From assembly GCA_030447245.1 (NCBI GenBank), contig JAUJPG010000005.1, positions 8,117 through 72,116 on the forward strand: DNA of 64,000 nucleotides, written 5' to 3'. The translations under genes and the position numbers were made by a program. Shown piece by piece: positions 15,989-24,782 of this stretch. A model generated the notes under the pieces. It ran no database searches and was not told where the DNA came from. It worked only from the letters and a program-made list of their open reading frames with translations. Each line of letters opens with the position of its first letter. The stretch's first letter is position 1. The DNA comes from Chloroflexota bacterium. Lineage in GTDB: Bacteria; Chloroflexota; UBA6077; JACCZL01.

Positions 15989-16541
15989 CGTTGCACCACC
16001 CAGCTCGGCTGTCGACCCGGTGGGTGCTCACGCCCGCCGGCCTGAGTCGCCGGCGGTTCTCACGCGACGGCGCTTCCTGAGCCGGGTGTCGCTGGCGATG
16101 AGCGCGTTGATCGGGCTGGTCCTCAGCGTGCCGATTCTGGCGTATCTGCTCAGCCCGCTGATCAACCGTGCCCCGTCCGCCTGGATCACCATTGGGCGGG
16201 TTGACCAGTTCGAGCTCGGCCGAACCGTCCAGGTCGCGTACGACGACCCCTCGCCGTTCGCCTGGGCGGGCCAGACGGCTCGGACGTCGCTCTGGCTGCG
16301 GCGGACCGGCCAGGAGAGCTTCACGGCGTTCGCGGTCAACTGCACCCACCTGGCCTGCCCGGTCAACTGGCTCCAGGACGCCGGGCTGTTCCTGTGCCCC
16401 TGCCACGGAGGGGTGTTCTACGGGGACGGCTCGGTGGCCGCCGGGCCACCGCCGCGCCCGCTGCCGCGGTACGACGTGCGGGTCCAGGGCGACGAAGTCC
16501 AGCTTTTGAGTCGGCCGGTGCCAATCGGGGACGAGGCCTGA
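15981..16541 (+). CDS. Rieske iron-sulfur protein of the cytochrome bc complex
   Basis: 186 residues. An N-terminal Tat-type motif (TRRRFLSRVSLA) precedes one membrane helix. The 2Fe-2S ligands are in CTHLACPV and CPCHGGVF near residues 120-140, with the disulfide cysteines present. It accepts electrons from quinol and passes them to cytochrome c. The start overlaps the preceding gene, and cytochrome b follows 13 bases downstream. The order caa3 then bc in one operon points to a quinol:oxygen supercomplex. Confidence 0.93.
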   Translation: MSDVAPPSSAVDPVGAHARRPESPAVLTRRRFLSRVSLAMSALIGLVLSVPILAYLLSPLINRAPSAWITIGRVDQFELGRTVQVAYDDPSPFAWAGQTARTSLWLRRTGQESFTAFAVNCTHLACPVNWLQDAGLFLCPCHGGVFYGDGSVAAGPPPRPLPRYDVRVQGDEVQLLSRPVPIGDEA

Positions 16542-16554
16542 GGAGGCTCGCACC

Positions 16555-17949
16555 ATGAGGCGGCTGCGCGGAGCCTGGGATTGGCTGGACGATCGACTGG
16601 GGATCTCCGACACCATCGTGCCACTCCTGGTCCACCCGGTTCCTCGAGTCAACTGGTGGTACGTCCTGGGGAGCGCCACGCTGATCGCCTTTACGATCCA
16701 GGTGATCACCGGTGTTGCGTTAGCGTTCAGCTACGTGCCGGCGCCGAATGCCGCGTACGAGAGCCTCGAGTTCATTACCCACGGCGCGCTTTTCGGCAAC
16801 GTGGTGCGCGGAGTCCACTACTGGGGCTCATCGGCGATGGTCGTGTTAGCCGTCGCCCACATGGCGCACGTGTTCCTGGTCGGGGCCTTCAAGTACCCTC
16901 GCGAGATGGGCTGGCTGACCGGCGTCATCCTGCTGGCGATGACGCTGGCGATGGCGTTCACCGGCCAGCTCCTGCGCTGGAACCAGGACGCTTACTGGGC
17001 GGTCGCCTTGCTCTCCTCGATGGCGTCGCGCGTGCCGTTGATCGGCAACCTGCTCGTCGACGTCATCATCGCCGGCCAGACGGTCGGCCAGTCGACCCTG
17101 ACCCGCTTCTACGCGACCCACGTCTTCCTGATTCCGGCTGCGATGTTCGTGCTGGTCGGCGTACACGTGTACCTGGTCGTTCGGCACGGCGTATCTGAGC
17201 TGCCGAAGCCCGGCAAGCCGGTCAACCCGAAGACGTATCGCAAGGAGTATCAGGCGCTGCTGGACCGCGAGGGTATCCCGTTCTGGCCGGACTTCGCCTG
17301 GAAAGACGTCGCCTTCGCACTCTGGGCGGGCTCGCTGGTCCTGCTGTTGGCCGTCGTCCTCGGGGCGCCGGAGCTTGGTAAGCCGGCCGATCCGACCTTG
17401 CTGGAGGCGCACCCGAAGCCAGACTGGTACTTCCTGTGGCTGTTCGCGCTGCTGGCCTACGCGCCGCCGTCGATCGAGAGTCTGGTGATCATCGGGCTGC
17501 CGGCGCTCATGGGAGCGGCGCTGGTGGCCGTACCGTTCATCGCGCCGACCGGTGAGCGGGCGCCGGAGCGACGCCCCTGGGCCGTAGGGATCGTGGCATT
17601 CCTGACACTGTCCGTCGTGATCCTGATTTACCAGGGCTCTCGGTCGGCATGGGCTCCGGAGCTGCACGCTGCCGTCCCAGCATCGGTCGTGGAAGGCTTG
17701 CAGGGTGACGCACGGCGCGGCGCAACCTTGTTCGATCAGAAGGGCTGCCTGGCCTGCCACGCCGTCGGCGGTCAGGGCGGCCAGCGCGGCCCTGAGCTAT
17801 CAACCGTCGGCAGCCGTCTCTCAGCGGACCAACTGACCTGGCGCATCCTGTACGGTGGATCCGGGATGCCTGCTTACGGCACGCTGCTGCGGCCGGACGA
17901 GGTGACGGCGCTGCTCGAGTTCATGCAGGCCCAGCGAGAGCAGCGCTAA
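16555..17949 (+). CDS. Cytochrome b (b6/subunit IV type) with fused cytochrome c
   Basis: 464 residues. The b6-like part (about 1-215) has paired haem histidines: H-x13-H in VHYWGSSAMVVLAVAH and H-x14-H in THVFLIPAAMFVLVGVH. The 14-residue spacing is characteristic of b6 rather than mitochondrial cytochrome b. A subunit-IV-like part follows with PDWYFLW in place of PEWY. The C-terminal cytochrome c (about 385-464) has CLACH and Met in GGSGMPAYG. One polypeptide thus combines b6, subunit IV and the c-type electron acceptor. It is the last gene of the operon. Confidence 0.93.
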   Translation: MRRLRGAWDWLDDRLGISDTIVPLLVHPVPRVNWWYVLGSATLIAFTIQVITGVALAFSYVPAPNAAYESLEFITHGALFGNVVRGVHYWGSSAMVVLAVAHMAHVFLVGAFKYPREMGWLTGVILLAMTLAMAFTGQLLRWNQDAYWAVALLSSMASRVPLIGNLLVDVIIAGQTVGQSTLTRFYATHVFLIPAAMFVLVGVHVYLVVRHGVSELPKPGKPVNPKTYRKEYQALLDREGIPFWPDFAWKDVAFALWAGSLVLLLAVVLGAPELGKPADPTLLEAHPKPDWYFLWLFALLAYAPPSIESLVIIGLPALMGAALVAVPFIAPTGERAPERRPWAVGIVAFLTLSVVILIYQGSRSAWAPELHAAVPASVVEGLQGDARRGATLFDQKGCLACHAVGGQGGQRGPELSTVGSRLSADQLTWRILYGGSGMPAYGTLLRPDEVTALLEFMQAQREQR

Positions 17950-18052
17950 TCGAGCGGGTGCAGTTGAGCCTGCTCGTCCGAGCGCCACGGGCAAGCGACG
18001 TGAGCCGCTCCTCTCTGCTGCCGTCCGACTCGTCGCAATGAATGATCAAGGC

Positions 18053-18071
18053 CCCCGCGCTGCCCGCGGGG
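18053..18071. terminator. Hairpin after the bc-caa3 operon
   Basis: CCCCGCG (18053-18059) and CGCGGGG (18065-18071) pair around a 5-base loop. The hairpin lies in the 264-base gap between the convergent cytochrome b and cupin genes. No T-run follows, so termination is a guess. Nothing else is seen in the gap. Confidence 0.35.
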
Positions 18072-18213
18072 ACTACTCGGCGCCAAGCGCGGACCGACTG
18101 CTCTGACCGTGCACCATCGGGTGACCAATCAGCGCTCGCTCGAACAGGTCACCGGCACTCCGCGCGGGACAGCATAGCGTCTTCCAGCCAGCTAGCGGGA
18201 GCAGCACGCCCGG

Positions 18214-18687
18214 TTACTCCGGCAAGGGGCCGGCGATCTCGAGGTTGTACTTCCGCGCGATGGCCATCAAACGGTCCATGTCGGGCGGCTGGTCGGCGCT
18301 CGGGGCCACCTCGGCCATCTCCTCGAAGGCGTGCTCGAAGCCGCCCGGCGAGAGGATCACCAGGAACCGGGCCTCGAGCGCACCCTGGTTCGAGAAGGTG
18401 TGGATCGTCCCACGCGGTATGAACGCGAACGATCCAGCCGCGGCGGTGACCGTGCGGTCCCCGATCAAGACCGTCACGTCGCCTTCGAGGACGTAGAAGG
18501 CCTCGTCCTCACTCTGATGCACGTGTGGCGGCGGGCCGGAGGAGGCGGCCGATACCGTGGTCTCGACCAGGCCGTAGGCGCCGCCGGTCTGCTCGCCGAC
18601 CGCTTTGTAGGCGTAGCGATCCCCCATCACCGAGACCGTCTTGCCCTCACCGGGTTGCAGCACGAAGACGCGATCGTGGAAGGTCAC
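18214..18687 (-). CDS. Cupin-domain protein
   Basis: 157 residues with a single cupin barrel: [22 protein letters not shown] supplies the His-x-His and Glu metal ligands, and [11 protein letters not shown] the last His. The product resembles quercetinase-like or general cupin_2 proteins; substrate unknown. The GTG start at 18687 is chosen because GGAGGAGAG precedes it and because it overlaps the stop of the upstream gene as GTGA. A longer open frame upstream has no cupin-like content and is antisense or out of frame with the metallo-hydrolase. Confidence 0.8.
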   Translation of the reverse strand: MTFHDRVFVLQPGEGKTVSVMGDRYAYKAVGEQTGGAYGLVETTVSAASSGPPPHVHQSEDEAFYVLEGDVTVLIGDRTVTAAAGSFAFIPRGTIHTFSNQGALEARFLVILSPGGFEHAFEEMAEVAPSADQPPDMDRLMAIARKYNLEIAGPLPE

Positions 18688-19526
18688 CGCTCTCCTCCCT
18701 CGGGACCTGGCGCGTCGCCCAGGTCGATTGCGTCTGAGGGCAAGGCGTCGGGAGCTCCCTTGAGCTCCTCGGGAGACTGGACCGCGGGCCCGGGGACCTC
18801 GACCCAGCGGCCGACCTCCTTGATGGCGAGGACCAGGTCGCGGAGGGCCTGCCGGCCGTCGCCGGCGAAGGCTGACCCGTGGTGGGTGGCGATCGTCCGC
18901 GGCTCGAGATCGGCCAGCCCGTGCAGGATCCGCTCGGTGTCCTGGGTGTAGGGGATCGGCACCGCCAGCGGCCCGGAAGTGAACTCGCCCAGCGCCCGCT
19001 GGGTCCGGCCGACGAGGTCCCCCTGCATGATCGGCTCGACATCCCCGTCGTGATAGAACAGGTCGGACGCGAGCAGGGTGCGGTGGACCTCCTCGAACAT
19101 CAGTCCAGCGTCCCAGCAGTGGGGGACGTGCGGCGTTTGGCGGAAGCGGAAGCGATACCGGCCGGTGGGCAGGACCTCGTCGTGCTGCATCGCCCGCGGC
19201 GGCCGGATCGCGAAGTCCTCGACGCTGGTAACCGCTCCCACCAGGCTGCAGACCGCTTGCGCCGCGGGCGCGACCTGGAGCCACTCGTTCAACGCCCCGC
19301 ACTCGTCGCCTTCGAAGTGGCTGAACCCGATCCAGCGGACCGTCGACGGGTCGAGCACCCGCGCAACCTGCTCGCGGACGACCTCGAACATCGAGCGGTA
19401 CCCCGTTTCGAACAGGAGCGGCTCGTCGTCTCGGATCAAGAACTGGTTGAACTGGATGCCGGCCTCGGGCACGTAGGTCGAGATACGGAACAGGTCGGGC
19501 GCGATCTCGGTGAGGGTTGTCGCCAT
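18684..19526 (-). CDS. Metallo-beta-lactamase-fold protein of the ODP/flavodiiron type
   Basis: 280 residues from the ATG at 19526, which has GGGGGAG upstream. The motif SHFEGDE has the H-x-E-x-D order of oxygen-reducing flavodiiron (ODP) metallo-beta-lactamases rather than the HxHxDH of hydrolases. Later ligands are in [21 protein letters not shown] and [10 protein letters not shown]. No flavodoxin domain is attached. A role with oxygen, NO or a redox substrate is inferred from the fold. It is translationally coupled to the cupin gene, and a DoxX gene precedes it by about 170 bases. Confidence 0.75.
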   Translation of the reverse strand: MATTLTEIAPDLFRISTYVPEAGIQFNQFLIRDDEPLLFETGYRSMFEVVREQVARVLDPSTVRWIGFSHFEGDECGALNEWLQVAPAAQAVCSLVGAVTSVEDFAIRPPRAMQHDEVLPTGRYRFRFRQTPHVPHCWDAGLMFEEVHRTLLASDLFYHDGDVEPIMQGDLVGRTQRALGEFTSGPLAVPIPYTQDTERILHGLADLEPRTIATHHGSAFAGDGRQALRDLVLAIKEVGRWVEVPGPAVQSPEELKGAPDALPSDAIDLGDAPGPEGGER

Positions 19527-19700
19527 CGGTATCTCCCCCCTGCCCATGCGTGAACCCGCGTGTGGCTGAGCACTATGGGATGCCGCCGCCCATTGTCGCA
19601 TGACCGCCGAAGCGCGTCCAGCCACCTGGACCCCGACCCAGGGGTTTTTGTTGCACAATGAACTTGCGAAGTATCTCCCTGGACCTTCCAGGAACCGCGG

Positions 19701-20087
<387 letters not shown>

Positions 20088-20510
20088 GATTGGTCTCCTC
20101 CATCGCGACTCCACAAATTTGAAGTACTCGACGTTCCGAAGTGTGGCACTGGTGCTCCCTCCCTACCTAACACGTCGTTCGGGGACGCCCAGAATCGACA
20201 TTCGGCCCGCAGCAGTTGAGTTCGCCGCAAGGTCGATAACCTGCCGCAATGGCGTTGGCTTCAGGCCGGACGACACTCGGTGGCAATGTGGCCACACGAT
20301 TGCGACCCAGCTGCATGCACGAGGAGCCCAGTCGTTGCGGTCCGGATCGCTGAAGACTAGGAAGGCGTCCCTGTCGATCCGTGGTGCATCATGCTTTGAT
20401 GCAGTCGATCGTCGCGGCAGGTGGCAGTCACGGAAGCCGATAGATCTTCCGTCACGCTCCCCGGATGCGCTTGAAAACTAACCGTCTACCAACTGACGAC
20501 GGTCGTCCAC
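20088..20510. other. 423-base region without a supportable gene
   Basis: An open frame on the plus strand (20086-20481) has no recognisable domain and poor coding character. TGCATCA-tgctt-TGATGCA at 20385-20403 is a perfect 7-base inverted repeat that could be an operator or a hairpin. The region must hold the minus-strand promoter of the DoxX gene, but I see no convincing hexamers. Confidence 0.4.
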
Positions 20511-20999
20511 TCAGGCCATCGTTTGGAGGTGTTCGGCGAGACGATCCATGGATTCGCCGACTCCGCGCTCCATCCCGGATTGGATCACCGCGTCTCGTAC
20601 CTCAGCCGACGGATACACGATCGTTGTCGTCATCGTCGTCTTGCCGTTGCGCTCTTCTAGAATCATGGTATTGACCGACTCTTTGCCCGGCACGCATCCA
20701 ACGAAGCTCTCCGTGCTCACGAGCCGCTCGGGTGGCAGGATTTCGCGATATACGCCACCCATGCCCATCTCCTCGCCCTCTGGTCCGCGCCAGACGAAGC
20801 GGTAGGTGCCACCAGGGCGGAGCTCGATCTCGCAGATCGTGAGGGACCAGCCTCGGGCTCCAAACCAGTGCACCAGGTGCTCCGGCTTGGTCCACGCCTC
20901 GAAGACGAGCTGTCGGGGCGCGTCGAAAACGCGCGTCATGACGATTTCCCGATCCGATGGAAACGTCAGCGCGAGGGCGGCACTATTTCTGTCGAGCAC
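20511..20999 (-). CDS. AHSA1/START-like (SRPBCC) domain protein
   Basis: 162 residues with the AHSA1 pattern: TRVFDAPRQLVFEAWTKPEHLVHWFG, ICEIELRPGGTYRFVWRGPEG and TESFVG, ending with a helical DAVIQSGMERGVGESMDRL. These small helix-grip proteins bind hydrophobic ligands; the physiological role is mostly unknown. The GTG start at 20999 has GGGAGAAGAG upstream and lies inside the 3' end of the arsR-type gene, so translation is coupled. Pairing of ArsR and AHSA1 genes is common in soil bacteria. Confidence 0.88.
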   Translation of the reverse strand: MLDRNSAALALTFPSDREIVMTRVFDAPRQLVFEAWTKPEHLVHWFGARGWSLTICEIELRPGGTYRFVWRGPEGEEMGMGGVYREILPPERLVSTESFVGCVPGKESVNTMILEERNGKTTMTTTIVYPSAEVRDAVIQSGMERGVGESMDRLAEHLQTMA

Positions 21000-21333
21000 G
21001 TCTCTTCTCCCTGTTCTTGAGTACCTGCAGATAGTCGTCCAGGCGATCGAAGCTCTGCTCCCAGAAGCGACGGTATGGCTCTACCCAGTCGGCGACCTCC
21101 TTGAGCGGACTCGCATCGAGCTGGCAGGGGCGCCACTGTGCGTCGCGGCCCTGCTCGATCAATCCGGCCCTCCGCAGTACCTTGAGATGCTTGGAGATAC
21201 CGGGCAGGCTCATCTCAAACGGTTCGGCCAGCTCGGTAACCGTGGCCGCGCCGGACGCTAACCGAGCGAGGATCGCACGACGAGTCGGATCCGCGAGGGC
21301 CGCGAAGACAGTGTCGAGCTGATCTGCTGTCAT
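20983..21333 (-). CDS. ArsR-family transcriptional regulator
   Basis: 116 residues with a winged helix: FAALADPTRRAILARLASG, then TVTELAEPFEMSLPGISKHLKVLRRAGLI. The metal-binding CxC motif of ArsR/SmtB metalloregulators is absent, so the signal is unlikely to be a metal bound there. The palindrome at 21351-21360, 17 bases upstream of the start, is a probable autoregulatory operator. The AHSA1 gene overlaps its 3' end by 17 bases. Confidence 0.9.
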   Translation of the reverse strand: MTADQLDTVFAALADPTRRAILARLASGAATVTELAEPFEMSLPGISKHLKVLRRAGLIEQGRDAQWRPCQLDASPLKEVADWVEPYRRFWEQSFDRLDDYLQVLKNREKRRARQK

Positions 21334-21350
21334 CCGTGATGAACCATCTA

Positions 21351-21360
21351 GCTAATTAGC
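21351..21360. promoter_or_regulatory. Palindromic operator for the ArsR-type regulator
   Basis: GCTAATTAGC is a perfect 10-base palindrome, extended partly by flanking CTA and CTAT. It is A+T-rich in an otherwise G+C-rich region and lies directly before the regulator's start, the usual site for ArsR dimers. Confidence 0.6.
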
Positions 21361-21413
21361 CTATCGGTAAAATACAGCAGCGCATCGTCCGGTGTCAAGT
21401 GCCCTGCCTCTCG

Positions 21414-22703
21414 TTACGGCGGCGCCGGCGGTTCGCGCGCGCACGCAGCCGCCCGCTCGAGGAGCAGTGCGCACTCGCGGGTGTTTCGCGTGAGCATCGC
21501 CGCGCGCTGGAACTCCGCGCCTGCCTCGTCGAAGCGGCCGAGCTTTTCGAGGAAGTCGCCGCGCACGCTCGGCAGGAGGTGATACGCCTTGAGCGACGGC
21601 TCCGTGGTGAGCGCATCGACCAGCTCCAGGCCCGCTGCTGGACCGAACGCCATCGCGACCGCGACCGCGCGATTCAGCTCCACGACCGGGGAAGGTGCCA
21701 GCTGGGCGAGCGCATCGTAGAGGGCCGCGATGCGCGCCCAGTCCGTGTCCGCCGGGGTATCCGCTCGCGCGTGACAGGCGGCAATCGCGGCCTGCAAACC
21801 GTAGGGGCCCAACGCCCCGCCGAGCCGCTCGGCACGCTCGAGCGACGAGAGACCGCGACGAATGAGAAGCTGATCCCAGCCCGCGCGATTTTGGTCCAGC
21901 AACAGGACCGGCTCCCCTGATGGGCCAGTCCGTGCTCGCGAGCGCGACGCCTGAATCTCCATCAGCCCGACGAGGCCGTGGACTTCGGGCTCCTCGGGGG
22001 CGAGCTCGGCCAGGATACGGCCGAGACGGAGCGCTTCCTCGCACAGCGCGGGCCGCATCCAGTCGTCGCCAGCCGTCGCCGCGTAGCCCTCGTTGAACAC
22101 CAGGTAGATGACCTCTAGAACCGACGACAGTCGCGCACCAAGCTCCGCTTTCTGGGGCACCTCGAATGGGACGCGTGCTTCGGACAGCGTCCGCTTGGCC
22201 CGCACGATGCGCTGGGCGACCGTCGACTCCGGCACGAGGAACGCTCGGGCGATCTCGTCGGTCGTCAGACCTCCGAGCAGGCGCAGCGTGAGCGCGACCC
22301 GCGCCTCGGTCGAAAGCACTGGATGACAGGCGATGAACATCAGGCGCAGGAGATCGTCGCCGATGCCCTCGTCAGTCGCCACGTCGAGATCGTTCCCGGC
22401 CAGCGCCTGTTGGACTTCGAGCTCGCGACCGAGCTGGTCCTGCTTGCGCTCGAGCAGCGTTCGTCTTCGCAAGTGGTCGATCGCGCGACGCCTGCCGACG
22501 GCCATGAGCCAGGCGCCCGCGTTGCGCGGGACGCCCGACTCAGGCCACTGCTCGAGCGCCGCGACGAGGGCATCCTGTGCGAGCTCTTCGGCAAGCCCGA
22601 CGTCGCGCACGACCCGCGCCAGCCCGGCGATCAGCCTGGCCGACTCGATTCGCCAGACGGCCTCAATCGAGCGATGCGTCTCGGATGCCGTCACAGCCAC
22701 CAA
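21414..22703 (-). CDS. ECF42-type RNA polymerase sigma factor with TPR-like C-terminus
   Basis: 429 residues. Region 2 (about 10-75, DVGLAEELAQDALVAALEQWP, AWLMAVGRRRAIDHLRR) and region 4 (about 130-180, TTDEIARAFLVPESTVAQRIVRAKRTL) are followed by a long C-terminal extension (about 185-429, with YLVFNEGYAA and helical repeats). That extension defines the ECF42 group, whose members are known to lie beside DGPF/YCII genes, as here, and to lack a classical anti-sigma factor. Start is uncertain: TTG at 22703, GTG at 22700 or GTG at 22694; none has a strong Shine-Dalgarno sequence. Confidence 0.88.
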   Translation of the reverse strand: MVAVTASETHRSIEAVWRIESARLIAGLARVVRDVGLAEELAQDALVAALEQWPESGVPRNAGAWLMAVGRRRAIDHLRRRTLLERKQDQLGRELEVQQALAGNDLDVATDEGIGDDLLRLMFIACHPVLSTEARVALTLRLLGGLTTDEIARAFLVPESTVAQRIVRAKRTLSEARVPFEVPQKAELGARLSSVLEVIYLVFNEGYAATAGDDWMRPALCEEALRLGRILAELAPEEPEVHGLVGLMEIQASRSRARTGPSGEPVLLLDQNRAGWDQLLIRRGLSSLERAERLGGALGPYGLQAAIAACHARADTPADTDWARIAALYDALAQLAPSPVVELNRAVAVAMAFGPAAGLELVDALTTEPSLKAYHLLPSVRGDFLEKLGRFDEAGAEFQRAAMLTRNTRECALLLERAAACAREPPAPP

Positions 22704-22753
22704 TCAGCAAGCTTCAGCTCAGATGCAAGCCAAGGCGCGCCGCTCCTACGGGG

Positions 22754-23182
22754 TCAGGCGCCCGTGCGTTGCCCGGACTGCGCCTGCATCTCGGGGAGCG
22801 TGGCCGCGGCCTCCTGGACGTCGGCAGGGAAGTCGGAGAGCTCCTGTACCTGGCGAACTTCGATGACTTCGTTGTCCCCACCCCGGCAGCGCGAAGCCCA
22901 CGCGACCGCCTCTTCCTTCGACTTCACCTGGATCATCCAGTAGCCCCCGATGACCTCCTTCGCTTCGGCGAAAGGCCCGTCGGTGACCTTGGCCTTGCCT
23001 TCGCGGAACGAGACGCGCGCGCCCATCGACGGCGGGTGGAGGCCGTCGAGGGCGAGCAGCACACCCGCCTTCCGCAGGGATTCGTTGTACTTCATCATCG
23101 CGGCGACGCTCTCAGCGTCCGGCATCGTGCCCGGCGCGGCGTCCTCATACCCCTTCGGGATCATGAGCATCATGAATCGCAT
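22754..23182 (-). CDS. YCII/DGPF-domain protein, copy 2
   Basis: 142 residues. Contains the name-giving TDGPFAEAKEVIGGYW near residues 65-80 and the family start MRFMMLMIPKG. YCII-type proteins have a ferredoxin-like fold; the catalytic role of the DGPF group is not established. The ATG at 23182 has AGGAGATGG upstream. The gene lies 50 bases before the sigma factor and 11 bases after the PhnB-like gene, so it belongs to the sigma-factor operon. It is a diverged paralogue of 23644-24069. Confidence 0.87.
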   Translation of the reverse strand: MRFMMLMIPKGYEDAAPGTMPDAESVAAMMKYNESLRKAGVLLALDGLHPPSMGARVSFREGKAKVTDGPFAEAKEVIGGYWMIQVKSKEEAVAWASRCRGGDNEVIEVRQVQELSDFPADVQEAAATLPEMQAQSGQRTGA

Positions 23183-23193
23183 CGCGCCATCTC

Positions 23194-23616
23194 CTAGTCC
23201 TGTGTGTTGTCCTTCTCGCAGTTGACCATCCACGGCACGCCGTACTGATCGACGAGCATGCCGAAGCGTTCCGCCCAGAATGTCTTCTCGAGCGGCATCT
23301 GCACCGTTCCGTTCTCCGCCAGTGCGTGAAATATGCGCTCCGCTTCCGCCGCTGTGTCGACGTTGAGCGACACGTAGCTGCCTTTGGTCCCTTCGTACGG
23401 GTGCTCAGGGACGGAGTCGGACCCCATCAATGCCTGGTCACCCACCGCCAGGCGGGCATGCATGATCTTGTCGCGGCCGTCGGCTGGCACGTGTTCGCCC
23501 GCGGGCGTTTCCCCGAAGCGGAACATCGCCACGATCTCGCCGCCAAGACACTGCGCATACCGCCTGAACGCGGCCTCGCAGTCGCCGTCAAAGGTCAGAT
23601 ACGGACTGATTTCCAT
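23194..23616 (-). CDS. PhnB-like VOC-fold protein
   Basis: 140 residues with the PhnB/3-demethylubiquinone-methyltransferase-like VOC pattern: ISPYLTFDGDCEAAFRRYAQCLGGEI, MHARLAVGDQALMGSD, FWAERFGMLVDQYGVPWMVNCE. VOC-fold proteins of this kind often occur with DGPF proteins; substrate unknown. The start at 23616 has AAAGGAATG upstream. It lies between two DGPF genes at 27 and 11 bases, in one operon. Confidence 0.88.
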   Translation of the reverse strand: MEISPYLTFDGDCEAAFRRYAQCLGGEIVAMFRFGETPAGEHVPADGRDKIMHARLAVGDQALMGSDSVPEHPYEGTKGSYVSLNVDTAAEAERIFHALAENGTVQMPLEKTFWAERFGMLVDQYGVPWMVNCEKDNTQD

Positions 23617-23643
23617 GGTGCATTCCTTTCGGTCGTGAGCATG

Positions 23644-24069
23644 CTACTGCTTGTCGGCGATCTGCGCGCGCAGGCGGTCTTCCTGCTCCCGGAGCTCGGG
23701 CGTGAACTCGGCGCCGAAGTCCTCGGCCTCGAACACCTGGCGAATCTCGACGTCAGACTCCGAGTTCATCGGATTGGGACAGCGCTTGACCCATTCGATC
23801 GCCTCGTCCATCGACTTCACCTGCCATAGCCAGAAGCCGGCGATCAGCTCCTTCGTCTCAGCAAAGGGCCCGTCGATCACGGTCCGATCCTTCCCAGAGA
23901 ACCTGACGCGCTTGCCCTTCGAGCTGGGATGGAGCCCCTCGCCCGCGAGCATGATGCCGGCCTTCACCAGTTCCTCGTTGTACGCTCCCATCTCGGTGAG
24001 AAGCTGCTCGCTCGGCATCTCGCCAGCCTCTGACTCGGGGCTTGCCTTGACAATCACCATAACGCGCAC
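23644..24069 (-). CDS. YCII/DGPF-domain protein, copy 1
   Basis: 141 residues with IDGPFAETKELIAGFWLWQVKS and the family start MRVMVIVKAS. It is the first gene after the ECF42-like promoter at 24153-24179. The GTG start at 24069 is preceded by AGGAGA. Function beyond the DGPF fold is unknown; control by the downstream sigma factor is inferred from the promoter and from the known ECF42-DGPF association. Confidence 0.88.
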   Translation of the reverse strand: MRVMVIVKASPESEAGEMPSEQLLTEMGAYNEELVKAGIMLAGEGLHPSSKGKRVRFSGKDRTVIDGPFAETKELIAGFWLWQVKSMDEAIEWVKRCPNPMNSESDVEIRQVFEAEDFGAEFTPELREQEDRLRAQIADKQ

Positions 24070-24152
24070 CGTCGTGTCTCCTTCTAGTGTCGAATTTGGA
24101 GCCGCGCTCGCGGCCGGTCTTGACCGGGTGTCAAACCTCCTCTACCAGGTGC

Positions 24153-24179
24153 GTCGAATGAGGCCCCGCGAAATCGACA
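24153..24179 (-). promoter_or_regulatory. ECF42-type promoter of the DGPF operon
   Basis: On the minus strand TGTCGA (24179-24174) is followed by 17 bases and CGAC (24156-24153). This agrees with the TGTCGA / CGAC-type consensus I recall for ECF42 targets. It lies about 85 bases before the first DGPF gene and just after DUF2277. Confidence 0.65.
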
Positions 24180-24197
24180 TCTCGAACGACCTCTTGA

Positions 24198-24470
24198 TCA
24201 TGGGCGGAGGATACAGCTCCGTGCGCGCACCCGCGCCTTGTCGTCTTCAAGCGCACGATCTCTCGGAGGCGCGGTTGTGGACAGTGTGTCGATCAGGGTC
24301 CGAGCGACGGCGGTCACCTCGTCCACAGCCCGGGCGAAGGCGGCTCCGTTTGCGCTCGAAGGCGTGCTGAACCCGCTCAGCTTACGGACGAACTGAAGCG
24401 AGGCGGCACGGATCTCGTCATCGGAAGCCGGCGGCTCGTAGTTGAAGAGCGTCTTGATACTTCTACACAT
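24198..24470 (-). CDS. DUF2277 family protein
   Basis: 90 residues. The family pattern is clear: MCRSIKTLFNYEPPASDDEIRAA at the start, then LQFVRKLSGFSTPSSANGAAF and RAVDEVTAVARTLIDTL. Family members are usually of similar length, with a variable charged C-terminus as here. Function is unknown. The ATG at 24470 has AGGAGG upstream. It lies outside the ECF42-like promoter, so it is probably transcribed separately. Confidence 0.85.
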   Translation of the reverse strand: MCRSIKTLFNYEPPASDDEIRAASLQFVRKLSGFSTPSSANGAAFARAVDEVTAVARTLIDTLSTTAPPRDRALEDDKARVRARSCILRP

Positions 24471-24782
24471 GGCGGCCTCCTGGCGGGATCACGCGAGGTG
24501 GTTTGCATCGGCGGTCGCCTGCTAGGCCGAGGTGTCGAAATCGAGACACACTCTCGCAGGGTTGGCGGAGTCTTACAGGTGCTGCGTCGTCAAGATTCCG
24601 AGCATGTCTTCCTGAGGTCCGTGTGCCCCGAGGTGCCATAGCCCCCGTCCCAGCCGAAGCGCGCTGACGCTGCCGACAGAGCGTCGCGCCTGGTTACCAC
24701 GCCCACGCGAACCCGCGGCCAAGGTGGTCGGGAAGGCAGGGCCCACCGCTCTGCTTCGACATCACGTGAACGGGTGTGGTTG
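24471..24782. other. Intergenic region, 312 bases
   Basis: No gene is supported. GTGTC-N8-GACAC at 24532-24549 is an interrupted palindrome that contains TGTCGA on the plus strand; no suitable -10 element or plus-strand gene follows it. Promoter elements for DUF2277 should lie here but none is convincing. Confidence 0.35.

Noticed and set aside
16846..17760. Long minus-strand frame opposite cytochrome b
   Set aside because: Shadow of a well-supported gene; the translation is low-complexity Arg/Gln/Asp with no domain.
18688..19302. N-terminal extension of the cupin frame
   Set aside because: It is out of frame with the well-supported metallo-beta-lactamase gene on the same strand; the cupin's own GTG has a strong Shine-Dalgarno sequence.
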